DNA of 64,000 bases from Pectobacterium brasiliense (GCF_016950255.1 NZ_JACGFN010000001.1:1-64000); one strand, 5' to 3'. Positions 25,624-37,838 are shown, numbered from the stretch's first letter. Numbers and translations: made by a program. The notes: generated from the sequence alone by a model not told the origin.

Positions 25624-26382
25624 TCAGCCCGCTCCGCCGCAGACGTCGCAGTGCGGGTTTTTTGGCAGCATCATTTCGCGAAATTGCAGCGTCATCGCAT
25701 CGAACATCAGCAGTCGACCTGTCGCTAGCCTGCCGTAACCGGTCAGCAGCTTAATGGCTTCTATCGCCTGCAAACTGCCGATGGTGCCCACCAGCGGCGA
25801 CATCACGCCGGCCTCGACGCAGGTCAGCGCATTAGCACCGAACAGACGGCTGAGACAATGATAGCAAGGTTCATCGGGTTGATAGGTAAAGACGCTGATT
25901 TGGCCTTCCATTCGAATTGCCGCCCCGGAGATCAGCGGCTTCTTGAGCTGAAAGCCAATGCGGTTTAGGCGGTTGCGAATGGCGACATTGTCGGTACAGT
26001 CCAGCACGGCATCGTGTTTGCTGACCAGTTCGCTCAACACCTCGTCATCGAGATCGCCATCAACCGTATCGAGCGAAAGATGGGGATTCATATCGGATAA
26101 CGTCAGACGCGCGGATTCGACCTTCGCCATCCCGATACGGGCATCACGGTGCAGAATTTGACGCTGTAGGTTAGACAGAGAGACGGTGTCAAAATCCAGC
26201 AGCGTTAAATGGCCAACGCCTGCCGCGGCCAGATACTGCGCGGCGGCACAGCCTAGCCCACCCAGTCCGACAATCAGCAGGCGTGATGCCTTCAGCTTTT
26301 CCTGTCCGTCGAAATCAAAGCCGCGCAGCACAATCTGTCGGTTGTAGCGCAGCATCTCTTCATCGCTCAGTTCCGGCAACAT
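25624..26382 (-). CDS. moeB: molybdopterin-synthase adenylyltransferase MoeB
   Basis: A 252-residue ThiF/E1-like enzyme that adenylates the C-terminal glycine of MoaD using ATP, so that the sulfur needed for molybdopterin can be added. Nucleotide loop GLGGLG, metal/ATP motif DNLQRQ-type (SLSNLQRQI), DCTDN, and zinc cysteines in CYHC and CDVC near the C terminus. It lies 2 bp from moeA (operon moeAB) and works with moaA-E further right. Confidence 0.96.
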   Translation of the reverse strand: MLPELSDEEMLRYNRQIVLRGFDFDGQEKLKASRLLIVGLGGLGCAAAQYLAAAGVGHLTLLDFDTVSLSNLQRQILHRDARIGMAKVESARLTLSDMNPHLSLDTVDGDLDDEVLSELVSKHDAVLDCTDNVAIRNRLNRIGFQLKKPLISGAAIRMEGQISVFTYQPDEPCYHCLSRLFGANALTCVEAGVMSPLVGTIGSLQAIEAIKLLTGYGRLATGRLLMFDAMTLQFREMMLPKNPHCDVCGGAG

Positions 26383-26384
26383 GC

Positions 26385-27620
26385 TCAGTGCCCCAGCAGT
26401 GCGTTGAAGGGCTCGATTTCAACCCATTCGCCAGCGGCGACGCGACCGCGATCTTGCTCCAGTACGATGAAGCAGTTACCGAGGCTGAACGAGCTGAAAA
26501 CGTGTGACCCCTGATGCCCGGTGGTTCTGACCTCCAGCTCGCCCTGGGCGTTGCGGCTGAAAGTACCGCGCTGAAAATCGGTGCGCCCCGGCGTCTTTTT
26601 CAGTGCGCTGGTGGTTTTGACACGAACCCGTGGCGGTAAGCGCCATTGCGTATAGCCAGACAGGCGAGCCAGCAGTGGCTGAACCAGTTGATAGAACGTT
26701 AGCGCAGCAGAAACCGGATTCCCCGGCAGGCCGCAGAACCAGGCGTGTTGCAATTTGCCAAAAGCGAAGGGCTTACCGGGTTTGATCGCCAGCTTCCAGA
26801 AATGGATATCGCCCAGCTCATCCAGCATTTGTTTGGTGTAATCCGCTTCGCCAACGGAAACGCCGCCGCTGCTAATCACCAGATCGGCAAGCTGGTCAGC
26901 CTCATGGAACGCGGCGCGCAGCGCTGCCGGATCGTCGCGGATAATTCCCAGGTCATGAACCTCGCAACCGATCTGTTCCAGCATCAAACGGACGGCGAAA
27001 CGGTTGGTGTCGTAAATCTGACCGTCTGCCAGCGGTTCGCCAACGGGTTGCAGCTCATCACCGGTTGAAAACACCGCGACTTTCAGGCGGCGCACCACGT
27101 CAATTTGCGCAATCCCCAATGACGCCAGCAGCGGCAGCTCCGCGGCGCCTAGCTTGCAGCCTGCAGGTAACACGCTGGCTCCAGCCTGAATATCTTCTCC
27201 CGCCAGACGAATATTTTGGCCGGGCTTTACCTCATGCGGAAAGCGGATGCCGTCCTCGCTGACTTCAGTTTGTTCCTGCATGATGACGGCGTCGGCTCCT
27301 GCAGGAATCGGCGCGCCAGTCATGATGCGAATGCAGGTTCCAGCAGGCCATTCGCCGCTGAAGGGCGCCCCCGCAAAGGCTTTGCCGGCCAGCGGCAGCA
27401 TTGTTGAAGCGGACAAATCGGCGCAGCGTACGGCATAGCCATCCATCGCAGAATTGGCGAAAGGTGGGACGTTAATCGGGGAGGCGATGGCATGGGCGGT
27501 AATCCGTCCTGCGGCGTCGAACAGGGATACGCACTCTGTCTCGGTAAGGGAAGGGGCCTGAGAAAACATGTTTTCCAGAGCTTGTTCAAGAGTCAGTAAA
27601 CCTGCGTTAACGCTTTCCAT
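26385..27620 (-). CDS. moeA: molybdopterin molybdenumtransferase MoeA
   Basis: A 411-residue enzyme inserting molybdate into adenylated molybdopterin to finish Moco. The start at [18 protein letters not shown] has a GGAG box; upstream extension to 27710 is unsupported. Domains: MoeA N ([17 protein letters not shown]), central MoCF_biosynth ([34 protein letters not shown]) and a C-terminal beta domain. First gene of moeAB. Confidence 0.96.
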   Translation of the reverse strand: MESVNAGLLTLEQALENMFSQAPSLTETECVSLFDAAGRITAHAIASPINVPPFANSAMDGYAVRCADLSASTMLPLAGKAFAGAPFSGEWPAGTCIRIMTGAPIPAGADAVIMQEQTEVSEDGIRFPHEVKPGQNIRLAGEDIQAGASVLPAGCKLGAAELPLLASLGIAQIDVVRRLKVAVFSTGDELQPVGEPLADGQIYDTNRFAVRLMLEQIGCEVHDLGIIRDDPAALRAAFHEADQLADLVISSGGVSVGEADYTKQMLDELGDIHFWKLAIKPGKPFAFGKLQHAWFCGLPGNPVSAALTFYQLVQPLLARLSGYTQWRLPPRVRVKTTSALKKTPGRTDFQRGTFSRNAQGELEVRTTGHQGSHVFSSFSLGNCFIVLEQDRGRVAAGEWVEIEPFNALLGH

Positions 27621-27801
27621 CTTCACTCCACAGCTTGTTTTATCAATACGACTGATTTCATTAATATGATTTATTTCATCAGTAAGAATTGTGTTCCGGC
27701 AACGCGCCATTCATAGGCGAAAACCCGTTTCCTATGCCAGTATTAATTATGTCAGAGTTCGTAACTTGGGTGAATGTACGCAGGTCAAGGAATAGGGCTT
27801 T

Positions 27802-28002
27802 TATACCCGTCATACTTCAAGTTGCATGTGCGTTGGCTGCACTCAAATACTCGGCCCGTCGTGGGCCTCGCCCTGAAGGGCCGCTGCAAGCAGCGTTCAA
27901 ATCTGCTCCCGGCAGATTTGTCACCCGAATCACTTACCTGAGTAAGCTCATCGGGATGCCTTCTCTTGCCGCCTGCCTGAAACTCGAATTATTTAGGGTA
28001 TA
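27802..28002. repeat. MITE-like intergenic repeat
   Basis: A 201-bp unit ending in TATACCCGTCATACTTCAAG on the left and GAATTATTTAGGGTATA on the right; the outer TATACCC/GGGTATA ends are perfect inverted repeats and inner parts match partly. It contains no gene. I recognise its ends and middle (CACCCGAATCACTTACCTGAGTAAGC) as a dispersed repeat of Pectobacterium and relatives. It sits in the moeA-gsiA gap (27621-28293); the remaining 290 bp before gsiA hold its AT-rich promoter region. Confidence 0.8.
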
Positions 28003-28293
28003 GCGTGTGACTCGTCAGGCATCAAACGGCAAGGACGGGGGCGAAAGCGTCACTTTTTCCCACAAGTCGAACCATTTCGGGCAAAAGTGGGCGGGTTTGC
28101 AGGACATATTGCCCCTGATGGCGTTTCTTTATGACAATTAACTTAATGTTATAAAAAGAAATTTTTCACTGTGCCGATTTCAGTTTCCGCTTTACATCAT
28201 ACCTTGTGCTAAATATAGTCGAAAATCGCTGATAATTTGTCCCTGACCGCGTTGCGCTGATTCCAGCCGCATTTATATGGAGATTCGCCGTTC

Positions 28294-30195
28294 ATGTCGC
28301 CCACACAGGATCATTATGCCTCGCTGTCTTCCCCGGTTCCGGGGCTGATTTTGCCTGAAAAACGGGTGGTGGAGGTGCGCAACCTGAGCGTCTATTTTGA
28401 GCAGCAGGGACAGCGGACAGATGCGGTGCGTAATTTGACGTTCTCTGTCGATCGGGGCGAGACGCTGGCTATCGTCGGAGAATCGGGATCGGGTAAGTCG
28501 GTAACGTCGCTGGCGCTGATGCGGCTGGTTGAACATGCGGGCGGCGTGATTCATCAGGGCGATATGCTATTTCGCCGTCGCGATGGGCAGGTGCTGGATC
28601 TCCGCGGTGCCCGTCAGCGTGCGATGCGCGCATTGCGTGGGGCGGATCTGGCGATGATTTTCCAGGAGCCGATGACGTCGCTGAATCCGGTTTTTCCCGT
28701 CGGCGAACAGATTGCCGAGTCGATTCGTTTACATCAGGGGATGGACAGACGCGCCGCGCGAGCAGAAACCTTGCGTATGCTGGATCTGGTCAGAATACCG
28801 GAAGCGCGCAACGTGCTGGATCGCTATCCCCACCAACTGTCTGGCGGCATGCGCCAGCGGGTGATGATTGCGATGGCGCTCTCCTGCAAGCCGTCGCTGC
28901 TGATTGCCGATGAACCGACGACCGCGCTGGATGTCACCATTCAGGCGCAAATTCTGCAGCTTATTCGTGTGCTACAGCGTGAAATGGAAATGGCCGTGAT
29001 TTTCATCACCCATGACATGGGTGTGGTGGCGGAAATGGCTGAGCGCGTACTGGTTATGCACCGTGGGGAAAGCGTCGAAGCGGGGAGCGTTGGGCAGATC
29101 TTTACTGCACCGCAGCATCTGTATACTCAGGGGCTGTTGGCGGCGGTACCGGCGTTAGGGTCTATGCGCGGTCAACCGTTCCCGGAAAAATTTCCGCTGC
29201 TGGATCAACTCTCGGGGCGTATTGCGGACAACGTATCGCAGGATACCGTTCCCGCGCAGTCAGAACCGATCTTACAGGTTAGCAATCTGGTGACGCGTTT
29301 TCCCATTCGAAGTGGTTTATTGAACCGCGTAACCCGACAAGTGCATGCGGTGGAAAACGTCAGCTTCGATCTCTGGCCGGGGGAAACGCTCTCGCTGGTT
29401 GGCGAATCGGGGTGCGGCAAATCCACCACCAGCCGTGCGTTGCTCCAGCTAGTTGAAAGCCAGAAGGGCGAAATTACCTTTAACGGTCAACGAATCCATC
29501 AGTTGAAAGGGGCTGCGTTACAGCACCTGCGGCGTGATATTCAGCTAATTTTTCAGGATCCCTATGCGTCGCTGGATCCTCGCTTGACGGTCGGTTTCTC
29601 GATTATGGAACCGCTGCTGGTGCACAACATTTGCCGTCGGCAGGAAGCGGAAAAGCGCGTTGAGTGGCTGTTGTCGCGCGTAGGGCTGGAGCCAGAATAC
29701 GCCCGCCGCTATCCGCATGAATTTTCCGGCGGCCAGCGTCAGCGTATTTGCATTGCCAGAGCGCTGGCGCTGAACCCGAAAGTGGTCATTGCGGATGAAG
29801 CGGTATCCGCGTTGGACGTGTCGATTCAGGCACAAATCATCAACCTGATGCTGGAACTGCAACGTGAATTCGGCATCGCGTTTTTGTTTATTTCACATGA
29901 TATGGCGGTGGTTGAGCGTATTAGCCATCGCGTGGCGGTGATGTACATGGGGCAGATTGTCGAGATTGGCTCGCGGCAAGATGTCTTCGAGCGGCCTCGG
30001 CACCCTTATACCCGCAAGCTGATGTCGGCAGTACCGGTTGCCGATCCCTCACGCCGCCAGCGTGAGCAGGTGCTGCTGGTTGATGAAATACCTAGCCCGA
30101 TTCGGGCGCTTGGCGACGAGCCGATCACAGCGCCTCTGGTTCAGGTCGGTGAGCGGCACTTTGTTGCGAACCATCCAATAGCCGGCGCGTATTGA
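28294..30195 (+). CDS. gsiA: glutathione importer ATPase GsiA
   Basis: A 633-residue fused dual-ABC ATPase powering glutathione uptake. The two halves each have Walker A (GESGSGKS near residue 67; GESGCGKS near 370), the ABC signature ([18 protein letters not shown]), Walker B ([16 protein letters not shown]) and a C-terminal oligopeptide-transport tail. The GGAGATT box before the ATG supports the start. First gene of gsiABCD; the E. coli neighbour iaaA is missing upstream. Confidence 0.95.
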   Translation: MSPTQDHYASLSSPVPGLILPEKRVVEVRNLSVYFEQQGQRTDAVRNLTFSVDRGETLAIVGESGSGKSVTSLALMRLVEHAGGVIHQGDMLFRRRDGQVLDLRGARQRAMRALRGADLAMIFQEPMTSLNPVFPVGEQIAESIRLHQGMDRRAARAETLRMLDLVRIPEARNVLDRYPHQLSGGMRQRVMIAMALSCKPSLLIADEPTTALDVTIQAQILQLIRVLQREMEMAVIFITHDMGVVAEMAERVLVMHRGESVEAGSVGQIFTAPQHLYTQGLLAAVPALGSMRGQPFPEKFPLLDQLSGRIADNVSQDTVPAQSEPILQVSNLVTRFPIRSGLLNRVTRQVHAVENVSFDLWPGETLSLVGESGCGKSTTSRALLQLVESQKGEITFNGQRIHQLKGAALQHLRRDIQLIFQDPYASLDPRLTVGFSIMEPLLVHNICRRQEAEKRVEWLLSRVGLEPEYARRYPHEFSGGQRQRICIARALALNPKVVIADEAVSALDVSIQAQIINLMLELQREFGIAFLFISHDMAVVERISHRVAVMYMGQIVEIGSRQDVFERPRHPYTRKLMSAVPVADPSRRQREQVLLVDEIPSPIRALGDEPITAPLVQVGERHFVANHPIAGAY

Positions 30196-30220
30196 CAGGG
30201 ATTCACAAGGAGAACGTAGC

Positions 30221-31765
30221 ATGAGCGTAATGACGATAAAGCGGCGCTGGTTAGTGGCCGCAGGCGTAACCGCTGCTATGGCAGCTTCACCCGTCTGGGC
30301 AGCCAAAGATGCGGTTATCGCCGTGGGTTCCACGTTTACCAGCCTGGACCCGTATGATGCCAACGATTCGCTGTCGCAGACGGTGGCGAAGTCCTTCTAT
30401 CAGGGGCTCTTTGGCTTCGATAAAGAGATGAAGCTGGTGAACGTCTTGGCGGACAGCTATGACGTGAGCCCCGATGGTCTGACGTATACCGTCAAGCTGC
30501 ATCCGGGGGTCAAATTTCACGATGGAACGGCGTTCAACGCCGCCGCCGTGAAAGTGAATCTGGATCGCGCCAGTAACCCCGACAATCGCCTGAAGCGATA
30601 TAACCTGTTCAAGATGATCGAAAAAACCGAGGCGGTTGACGATCTAACGGTGAAAATTACACTGAAGACGCCGTTCTCGGCGTTCGTTAACAATCTGGCG
30701 CATCCTGCGGCGGTGATGATCTCGCCGGCAGCGTTAAAGCAGTACGGCAAGGACATTGGTTTCCATCCAGTCGGCACTGGCCCGTACCGTTTTGTGACCT
30801 GGAATCAGACCGATTTTGTCAAAGTCGAGAAATTCAACGGCTACTGGAAGGCCGGGCTGCCGAAGCTGGACAGCATTACCTGGCGTCCGGTGGTGGATAA
30901 CAATACGCGTGCGGCGCTGCTGCAAACTGGTGAAGCGCAGTTCGCTTATCCGATACCGTTCGAGCAGGCCAAGGTGCTGGAGAAAAATGACAAGCTGGCG
31001 CTGGTGGCGTCGCCGTCGATTCTGCACCGCTACATCAGTATGAATGTCACGCAGAAGCCGTTCGATAACCCGAAAGTGCGCGAGGCGTTGAATTACGCGA
31101 TCAACAAAGAGGCGCTAATTAAAGTGGCGTTTTCCGGCTATGCGACGCCAGCCGAAGGGCCACTGCCGAGCAGCATTGATTATTCAGTAAAATATCACCC
31201 GTGGCCTTACGATCCGGCCAAAGCGCGCGAGCTGCTAAAAGAAGCGGGCTACCCGAACGGCTTCACCACTACGCTCTGGTCATCGCATAACCACAGTACG
31301 GCGCAGAAAGTCTTGCAGTTCACGCAGCAGCAGCTGGCACAGGTCGGCGTGAAAGTGCAGGTGACTGCAATGGATGCAGGACAGCGCGCGGCGGAAGTGG
31401 AAGGCAAGGGCGTGAAGGAAACGGGCGTTCGCCTGTTCTACACCGGCTGGTCGGCCTCAACGGGTGAAGCCGACTGGGCACTGTCGCCGCTGTTTGCCAC
31501 GGCTTCCTGGCCACCCGCGCAGTTCAACACGGCGTTTTACAGCAATCCGCAAGTCGATGCGGATCTGGCGAATGCGCTGAAAACGACGGATCGGACGGAA
31601 AAGCAGAAGCTGTACAAAGATGCACAGGACAAAATCTGGGCAGATGCGCCGTGGATTTTCCTGGCGACAGAGCGTCTGGTGTCGGCGAACAGCAAAAAAC
31701 TGACCGGGTTCTACGTGATGCCGGATACCTTATTCAGTTTTGAGGATGCCGATCTCGCGGAGTAA
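30221..31765 (+). CDS. gsiB: glutathione-binding periplasmic protein GsiB
   Basis: A 514-residue SBP_bac_5 protein that captures glutathione in the periplasm. The signal peptide ends near [12 protein letters not shown], and the family text [40 protein letters not shown] and [12 protein letters not shown] is present. It lies 25 bp after gsiA with an AAGGAG ribosome site. Confidence 0.95.
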   Translation: MSVMTIKRRWLVAAGVTAAMAASPVWAAKDAVIAVGSTFTSLDPYDANDSLSQTVAKSFYQGLFGFDKEMKLVNVLADSYDVSPDGLTYTVKLHPGVKFHDGTAFNAAAVKVNLDRASNPDNRLKRYNLFKMIEKTEAVDDLTVKITLKTPFSAFVNNLAHPAAVMISPAALKQYGKDIGFHPVGTGPYRFVTWNQTDFVKVEKFNGYWKAGLPKLDSITWRPVVDNNTRAALLQTGEAQFAYPIPFEQAKVLEKNDKLALVASPSILHRYISMNVTQKPFDNPKVREALNYAINKEALIKVAFSGYATPAEGPLPSSIDYSVKYHPWPYDPAKARELLKEAGYPNGFTTTLWSSHNHSTAQKVLQFTQQQLAQVGVKVQVTAMDAGQRAAEVEGKGVKETGVRLFYTGWSASTGEADWALSPLFATASWPPAQFNTAFYSNPQVDADLANALKTTDRTEKQKLYKDAQDKIWADAPWIFLATERLVSANSKKLTGFYVMPDTLFSFEDADLAE

Positions 31766-31873
31766 TCCGCCGCAAAAGAATGACCAGGGAGTCGGGTGGC
31801 CGTAAGGCTGCCCGCAGTGGTCAACACACGTTCACTGATAGGGAGTCCGGCGCATGTCTGTGGAACACTGTTC

Positions 31874-32794
31874 ATGCTGAATTATTTTATTAAACGACTA
31901 CTGGGACTGATTCCCACGCTCCTGATTGTGATGGTGCTGGTGTTCCTGTTCGTTCATCTGTTACCCGGCGATCCGGCGCGTTTAGCTGCCGGACGGGAAG
32001 CGGATGCTGCCGTTATTGAGATGGTCCGGCAGGATTTGGGGTTGGATAAACCGCTGCCGCACCAGTTCTGGCACTTCTTTACCAATATCCTGCAAGGGGA
32101 TTTTGGTACGTCGATCGTCTCGAAACGCCCAGTTACCGAAGAGATTGCCATGCGCTTTATGCCGACGTTTTGGCTGACGGTGTGCAGCATGGTGTGGGCC
32201 GTAATTTTTGGCATGGCGATTGGTATCGTGTCCGCCGTGTGGCGCAACGGCTGGCCGGATAGAATCGGGATGACGCTGGCCGTCTCCGGTCTCTCTTTCC
32301 CTGCGTTTGCGCTCGGCATGCTGTTAATGCAGGTCTTTTCTGTTGAACTGGGGTGGCTGCCAACGGTGGGGGCAGACACCTGGCTGCACTATATTTTGCC
32401 CTCGTTGACGCTGGGTGCAGCGGTCGCAGCAGTGATGGCGCGGTTTACCCGAGCGTCGTTTGTTGATGTCTTGCAAGAAGATTATATGCGTACGGCGCGG
32501 GCAAAGGGCGTGCGCGAATCGCTGGTGGTGGTGAAACACGGGCTGCGCAATGCGCTGATTCCGGTGGTTACGATGATGGGGCTGCAATTTGGTTTCTTGC
32601 TCGGCGGTTCAATCGTCGTCGAGAAGGTCTTCAACTGGCCGGGGCTAGGACGGCTGCTGGTGGATGCGGTGGAGATGCGCGACTATCCGGTGATTCAGGC
32701 CGAGGTATTGCTGTTCTCGCTGGAGTTTATTCTGATCAATCTGCTGGTGGATATGCTGTATGCCGCGATTAACCCAGCCATTCGTTATAAATAA
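31874..32794 (+). CDS. gsiC: glutathione transport permease GsiC
   Basis: A 306-residue BPD-type inner-membrane permease with six helices, the N-terminal TM ([20 protein letters not shown]) and the EAA loop [20 protein letters not shown] that docks GsiA. The start [11 protein letters not shown] matches the family; upstream extension to 31796 is rejected. Confidence 0.94.
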   Translation: MLNYFIKRLLGLIPTLLIVMVLVFLFVHLLPGDPARLAAGREADAAVIEMVRQDLGLDKPLPHQFWHFFTNILQGDFGTSIVSKRPVTEEIAMRFMPTFWLTVCSMVWAVIFGMAIGIVSAVWRNGWPDRIGMTLAVSGLSFPAFALGMLLMQVFSVELGWLPTVGADTWLHYILPSLTLGAAVAAVMARFTRASFVDVLQEDYMRTARAKGVRESLVVVKHGLRNALIPVVTMMGLQFGFLLGGSIVVEKVFNWPGLGRLLVDAVEMRDYPVIQAEVLLFSLEFILINLLVDMLYAAINPAIRYK

Positions 32795-32803
32795 GGAAAG
32801 GGA

Positions 32804-33709
32804 ATGAGACACTGGCGACGTAACGCTATGCTGGCGACGCTCCCTGTCATTAGGGATAAATCGGTTCGTACGCCGTGGCGTGAATTCTGGCGGCGCTTTC
32901 TTCGGCAGCATGTCGCTGTCATTGCAGGCGTGTTTGTGCTACTGCTGATTGCGATCGCGTTTCTGGCACCGTACCTGATGCCCTATGATGCCGAGAACTA
33001 TTTCGATTATGAGCGCCTGAATGAAGGCCCATCGGCGGCACACTGGCTGGGGGTGGATTCATTAGGACGTGATATTTTCAGTCGGATCCTGATGGGGACG
33101 CGTATCTCGCTGGCGGCGGGCATTCTCTCGGTGCTGGTTGGGATGATTATCGGCACGACACTCGGTCTGGTGGCGGGCTACTACGAAGGGTGGGCGGACA
33201 GGATCATCATGCGCCTATGCGATGTGCTGTTTGCCTTCCCTGGTATCCTGCTGGCGATTGCCGTTGTGGCGATTATGGGCAGTGGGATGGCGAATGTGAT
33301 TGTCGCCGTCGCGATTTTCAGCATTCCGGCTTTCGCCCGTCTGGTGCGCGGCAATACGCTCGTGCTAAAGCAGCTTACCTACATTGAATCGGCCCGCAGT
33401 ATCGGAGCCAGCGACCGGACGATCCTCTTTCGGCATATTTTGCCCGGTTCGGTGTCTTCTATCGTGGTGTTTTTCTCGATGCGCATTGGGATGTCGATCA
33501 TCACGGCAGCCAGCCTGTCATTTTTAGGGCTGGGCGCGCAGCCGCCGATGCCGGAGTGGGGAGCGATGCTGAACGAAGCGCGGTCGGATATGGTGATTGC
33601 CCCGCACGTCGCGATCTTCCCTAGTCTGGCGATCTTTCTGACAGTTCTGGCGTTTAATTTACTGGGTGACGGTTTGCGCGATGCGCTCGACCCGAAATTG
33701 AAAAGCTGA
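32804..33709 (+). CDS. gsiD: glutathione transport permease GsiD
   Basis: A 301-residue partner permease of GsiC, matching E. coli GsiD closely: [50 protein letters not shown], and the EAA loop [20 protein letters not shown]. Nine bp after gsiC. In-frame start MRHWRR preceded by AAGGAAAGGG. Confidence 0.95.
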   Translation: MRHWRRNAMLATLPVIRDKSVRTPWREFWRRFLRQHVAVIAGVFVLLLIAIAFLAPYLMPYDAENYFDYERLNEGPSAAHWLGVDSLGRDIFSRILMGTRISLAAGILSVLVGMIIGTTLGLVAGYYEGWADRIIMRLCDVLFAFPGILLAIAVVAIMGSGMANVIVAVAIFSIPAFARLVRGNTLVLKQLTYIESARSIGASDRTILFRHILPGSVSSIVVFFSMRIGMSIITAASLSFLGLGAQPPMPEWGAMLNEARSDMVIAPHVAIFPSLAIFLTVLAFNLLGDGLRDALDPKLKS

Positions 33710-33723
33710 ATAAAAAGCAGTGA

Positions 33724-33755
33724 TAAAAAAAGCGCGGCAAATGCCGCGCTTTTTA
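33724..33755. terminator. bidirectional terminator between gsiD and maeA
   Basis: AGCGCGGCA-AA-TGCCGCGCT with an A-run before and a T-run after, serving both convergent genes. Confidence 0.85.
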
Positions 33756-33767
33756 GCAGTCAGACAG

Positions 33768-35465
33768 TTAGAACGAGGTACGTTTGTAGCTGCGGTACTG
33801 CGGTTGCCAGAAGTTATGGTCAATCGCCTTCTGCAACGCATCGGCTGAGGTCACCACGGCTGCGCCCTGCAACTGTGCGGCTTTACCCACATCCAGTGCA
33901 ATACGCTTGGACACCTGCTGGATATCGGACAGATCCGGCAGCAGCGCGCCTTCACCGTTATTTGCCAGCGGCGAGCAGTCAGCCAGCGCACGGCTAGCGG
34001 CCATCAACATACCGTCAGTGATACGTTTGGCACCCGACGCCAGTACACCTAACCCGATACCCGGGAAAATGTAGGAGTTGTTGCACTGGGCGATAGGGAA
34101 GATTTTGCCCTGATAGTTAACCGGAGCAAACGGGCTACCGGTTGCGACCAGCGCTGAGCCTTCTGTCCAGCGAATGATATCTTCTGGACGGGCTTCAACG
34201 CGGGATGTCGGGTTAGACAGTGGCATCACGATAGGACGCGCGCAGTGCTTGTGCATTTCACGGATGATTTCTTCCGTGAACAGACCCGGCTGGCCGGATA
34301 CACCGATCAGGATGGTCGGCTTGGCATTGCGTACCACTTCCAGCAGTGAAATTGCATCGCTGTTGCAATCCCAATCAGCCAGCAGTTCACTTTTCTGCAC
34401 CAGCTTGCTCTGGAAATCGAGCAGGTTCGGCAGTTTGTCCGTCAGCAGACCGAAGCGGTCAACCATGAAGACGCGTGAGCGTGCTTCTTCTTCACTCAGC
34501 CCTTCAGACTTCATCTGCGCGACGATTTGCTCAGCAATACCACAGCCTGCGGAGCCCGCACCCAGGAAGGTCACGGTCTGATCGCGTAGCTGAGTACCTG
34601 CCGCACGGCTGGCGGCAATCAGGCTGCCAATCGCAACGGCGGCGGTGCCCTGAATGTCATCGTTAAAGCTACAGATCTCATCACGATAGCGGTTCAGCAG
34701 CGGTGTCGCATTTTTCTGCGCGAAGTCTTCAAACTGCAGCAGCACGTTAGGCCAGCGGCGTTTAACGGCCTGAATGAATTCGTCAACAAATTCATAGTAT
34801 TCGTCGTCGGTGATACGCGGGTGGCGCCAGCCCATGTACAGCGGATCGTTCAGGCGCTGCGGGTTGTTGGTGCCGACATCTAGAACGACAGGCAGAGTGT
34901 AGGCTGGGCTGATACCGCCACACGCGGTGTACAGCGACAGCTTACCGATTGGAATCCCCATGCCGCCGATACCCTGGTCGCCCAGACCCAGAATACGTTC
35001 ACCGTCGGTCACAACGATGACTTTTACATTCTGCTTGGTGGCGTTTTGCAGCATATCGTCGATATGCGCGCGGTTAGGGTAGGAGATAAACAGGCCGCGT
35101 GCGCGACGATAGATATCGGAGAAGTGTTCACAGGCTTCGCCAACGGTCGGGGTGTAGATGATCGGCATCATCTCACTGAGGTGACCGTCCAGCAGGCGGT
35201 AGAACAGCGTCTCGTTGGTGTCCTGAATGTTGCGCAGGTACACGTGTTTTTCAATATCGTGTTTGAATTCCTGATACTGACGCCAGGCGCGTTCTGCCTG
35301 TTCTTCGATAGTTTCGACGGCTTCAGGCAGCAGACCATGCAGGTTAAAGTTAGCGCGTTCTTCTTCGGTAAACGCGCTGCCTTTATTCAGCAGGGGAAAT
35401 TCAAGCAAGATTGGGCCAGCGTAGGGAATATGGAGAGGACGTTTGCTTTCGTATTCTAATTCCAT
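33768..35465 (-). CDS. maeA: NAD-dependent malic enzyme MaeA
   Basis: A 565-residue cytosolic enzyme decarboxylating L-malate to pyruvate with NAD. Malic-enzyme N domain with the substrate loop [20 protein letters not shown], then the NAD domain with [35 protein letters not shown] is the family signature. Length and N terminus [17 protein letters not shown] match E. coli SfcA. Monocistronic. Confidence 0.96.
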   Translation of the reverse strand: MELEYESKRPLHIPYAGPILLEFPLLNKGSAFTEEERANFNLHGLLPEAVETIEEQAERAWRQYQEFKHDIEKHVYLRNIQDTNETLFYRLLDGHLSEMMPIIYTPTVGEACEHFSDIYRRARGLFISYPNRAHIDDMLQNATKQNVKVIVVTDGERILGLGDQGIGGMGIPIGKLSLYTACGGISPAYTLPVVLDVGTNNPQRLNDPLYMGWRHPRITDDEYYEFVDEFIQAVKRRWPNVLLQFEDFAQKNATPLLNRYRDEICSFNDDIQGTAAVAIGSLIAASRAAGTQLRDQTVTFLGAGSAGCGIAEQIVAQMKSEGLSEEEARSRVFMVDRFGLLTDKLPNLLDFQSKLVQKSELLADWDCNSDAISLLEVVRNAKPTILIGVSGQPGLFTEEIIREMHKHCARPIVMPLSNPTSRVEARPEDIIRWTEGSALVATGSPFAPVNYQGKIFPIAQCNNSYIFPGIGLGVLASGAKRITDGMLMAASRALADCSPLANNGEGALLPDLSDIQQVSKRIALDVGKAAQLQGAAVVTSADALQKAIDHNFWQPQYRSYKRTSF

Positions 35466-35671
35466 GACTTTTTACTCTCGGATAACAGAAAAAACTCAGG
35501 TGTTGTCGATAAAAACTGTTGAGGATCTTAAATTACCCAGAAAATATGTACAGGAATTGTTAATTTAAATAGTTACAGATGGCTTGCATCTTAGTCAAAA
35601 TGCAGGCTTTATCGATTCACCTCTCGTTTCTCACACTTCCCTTTGCTGAAATTCTGCGCTTATCCGCACCG

Positions 35672-36562
35672 CTACCCCTCAAGAAAATGATGTTCAACGT
35701 CTGTGCAACCCAACTCAGCCAGCATAATTTGCGAAATAGCCCAATGGCTCACAACGGCATCGCGACGCTCAACGATAGCACCACGTTTAATTGTGCACAG
35801 GTCTTCGCCTGCGAGATTCACCAGGTTTAACGCGGTTTGCAAAGGTGGCAGGCTTGGGTTGAACGCCGCATTCTCTGCATAGCGTCCGGTATAGATGTTG
35901 CCATTTGATGTTTCCAGTGCAATACCGCTGATAGCATTACTGTAGGGGGCATGGCTACGGTTGGCGGCATCCAGAGCCAGACGTGCAAGCACGCCCACAT
36001 TGTGTAAGGTGGCGCCGTGGTTGACGTCATCCATCAGCAAGGTATCGATGTGCAGATCGACGGGGCCAAAGGAATCTGGCAGATAGTGGCTGAGCATGGC
36101 AGGTTGGCGACCCGGCAGTTGAATGCGTAGCGACGCGGCATTACGCAATTCATTCATAAACTGACGACAGTGGCCGCATGGCGTGTAGTTCACGGTCACG
36201 GCCCGCAACCCACGTTCATTGCGCATCCAGGCGTGGCTGACAGCGCTTTGTTCTGCATGCACCGTTTGCTGCAACTGAACCGCGCTGAACTCCATGTTGG
36301 CACCAAAATAGAAATTGCCACTGAGTCCTTGCGCAATTGCGCCAACCTGAAAATTCGAGATCGGCGCTTGTGCGCAGGCTGCTGCCAGTGGCAATAGCGC
36401 AAAGGCCAACGCGTCGGCGTCTAGCTGGCTGGCTTCGCAGACGGCATTCACGTCGTCTGCGGTGAGCATGGCGGCGAAATCGGGTTTATCGATCAAGGGA
36501 CCGATCGCGGCTTGCAGGCTGGCAGGTAATTGCTGGAAGGCGTTTTCAAATCGTGGATGCAT
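35672..36562 (-). CDS. cdd: cytidine deaminase
   Basis: A 296-residue enzyme deaminating cytidine and deoxycytidine to uridines in pyrimidine salvage. Two deaminase-fold halves; the catalytic zinc site is in [11 protein letters not shown] and [13 protein letters not shown]. It keeps the E. coli yohJ-yohK-cdd order, and its upstream region has CRP- and CytR-like sites. Confidence 0.96.
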   Translation of the reverse strand: MHPRFENAFQQLPASLQAAIGPLIDKPDFAAMLTADDVNAVCEASQLDADALAFALLPLAAACAQAPISNFQVGAIAQGLSGNFYFGANMEFSAVQLQQTVHAEQSAVSHAWMRNERGLRAVTVNYTPCGHCRQFMNELRNAASLRIQLPGRQPAMLSHYLPDSFGPVDLHIDTLLMDDVNHGATLHNVGVLARLALDAANRSHAPYSNAISGIALETSNGNIYTGRYAENAAFNPSLPPLQTALNLVNLAGEDLCTIKRGAIVERRDAVVSHWAISQIMLAELGCTDVEHHFLEG

Positions 36563-36620
36563 ATCGGCGTACTCTTTTTACCCGTCAATGACGTCATGTT
36601 AGGTAGCAGAGTAACAATAA

Positions 36621-36693
36621 ATTGTGATCAAAATCTCTTTGTTGAATGAAAGGAATGCAAATTAACTGTTAAATGCGAGATGTATCTCAATTT
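36621..36693 (-). promoter_or_regulatory. cdd control region: two CRP-like sites flanking a CytR-like site
   Basis: TGTGA-N6-TCTCT is centred at about 36630.5 and TGCGA-N6-TCTCA at about 36681.5, 51 bp apart. Between them GTTGAATG and AATGCAAA resemble an inverted CytR operator (GTTGCATT/AATGCAAC). E. coli cdd is governed by two CRP sites about 50 bp apart with CytR between, so the same nucleoside-responsive logic is inferred. Confidence 0.65.
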
Positions 36694-36735
36694 TATGGCG
36701 GGGCGGTGCGAGGCACGCACCATCCCCCGCTAGAT

Positions 36736-37431
36736 TCAGCCAGCGACGTGCAAGAGTAGAGGGAAGATGAGCGGCGCAATTAGCGACGTGATGATCCCGC
36801 AGATGACCAGCGCCAGCGAACTGAATGCGCCTTCCTGATAATCAACTTCCGCACAGCGCGCCGTACCGAGTGCGTGTGAGGCGGTGCCCATCGACAGCCC
36901 GCGCGCGGCTTTGGTTTTGATACCGATGCGGTTGAACACACTGTGGCCTAAGACTGCGCCGAGAATACCGACAAAAATCACGCAGACGGCGCTGATAGCC
37001 GGAATCCCGCCAATCGAGCTGGCGACGGCCATCGCAATTGGGGTGGTGACGGATTTAGGCAGCACCGAGGCGGCGATTTCTGGCGATGCCCCCATCCACA
37101 GCGCTACCAGCGTGCCGGAGATAATGGCAGTCAGGCTACCGATGAAGCACACGCTGATGATCGACTTCCAGCGCGCGCGAATTTGGTGCAACTGTTCATA
37201 AAGCGGAAACGCCAGCGCGACCACAGCCGGTTGAAGCAGATCGTTAAGGACTTTACTGCCCTGAAAATAGTGCTCGTAGGGAATCTTCAATACCAGCAGC
37301 AGCGGAATAATAATCGCCATCGACACCAGCAGCGGGTTCAACAAGGAAATCCGGGTCAGCACGGCCAGTTTACGCGCGGCGAAAAAGACAATCAGAGTGA
37401 GGGGCAGCGACCACCACAAATAGCTGAACAT
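36736..37431 (-). CDS. yohK: LrgB/CidB-family membrane protein YohK
   Basis: A 231-residue polytopic inner-membrane protein of the LrgB family (VTTPIAMAVASSIGGIPAIS, GLSMGTASHALGTARC). Together with YohJ it forms a holin/antiholin-like pair that may also export glycolate or pyruvate-like acids in relatives. The start shares TAATG with the yohJ stop, indicating translational coupling. A GC-rich hairpin at 36699-36730 follows the gene, without a T-run. Confidence 0.92.
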   Translation of the reverse strand: MFSYLWWSLPLTLIVFFAARKLAVLTRISLLNPLLVSMAIIIPLLLVLKIPYEHYFQGSKVLNDLLQPAVVALAFPLYEQLHQIRARWKSIISVCFIGSLTAIISGTLVALWMGASPEIAASVLPKSVTTPIAMAVASSIGGIPAISAVCVIFVGILGAVLGHSVFNRIGIKTKAARGLSMGTASHALGTARCAEVDYQEGAFSSLALVICGIITSLIAPLIFPLLLHVAG

Positions 37432-37838
37432 TATTTATTATCCTTCGGCGGCGTACGATCGCCAGCCACGGCTCGTTCACGCTGCATTATCTGGGTACTG
37501 AAACCCACAACCAACATCACAATAAAGGTACTGATCAGGCAGGAAACTACGATAGGGCCAAACTGTTGGCTGACCAGATCGTAATAACTCATCACGCCGA
37601 CGCCGATTGGGACGAACAGCAGCGCCATGTGACGAATAAGCAGGTGGCAACCCGGTTTTACCCACTGCGCGGGCAGAATTTGCGAGGCGAGAAGGATGAA
37701 CAAGACCAGCATACCGATGATACTGCCGGGGATAGTGAACGGAAGTAACGCGGATACCGCATTGCCTGCCAGCAGGCAGAGATAGATCAATGCGAAAGCG
37801 CGTAAATACTGCCAGCACACGATGAACGTATTACGCAT
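37431..37838 (-). CDS. yohJ: LrgA/CidA-family membrane protein YohJ
   Basis: A 135-residue protein with four membrane helices ([58 protein letters not shown]) typical of LrgA/CidA holin-like proteins. The start [15 protein letters not shown] matches E. coli YohJ; the longer frame to 37871 is not supported. Coupled to yohK. Confidence 0.92.
   Translation of the reverse strand: MRNTFIVCWQYLRAFALIYLCLLAGNAVSALLPFTIPGSIIGMLVLFILLASQILPAQWVKPGCHLLIRHMALLFVPIGVGVMSYYDLVSQQFGPIVVSCLISTFIVMLVVGFSTQIMQRERAVAGDRTPPKDNK

Noticed and set aside
36699..36730. GC-rich hairpin after yohK as a terminator
   Set aside because: The stem is good, but the minus-strand continuation is CATAAAATTG without a T-run, so I did not list it separately.
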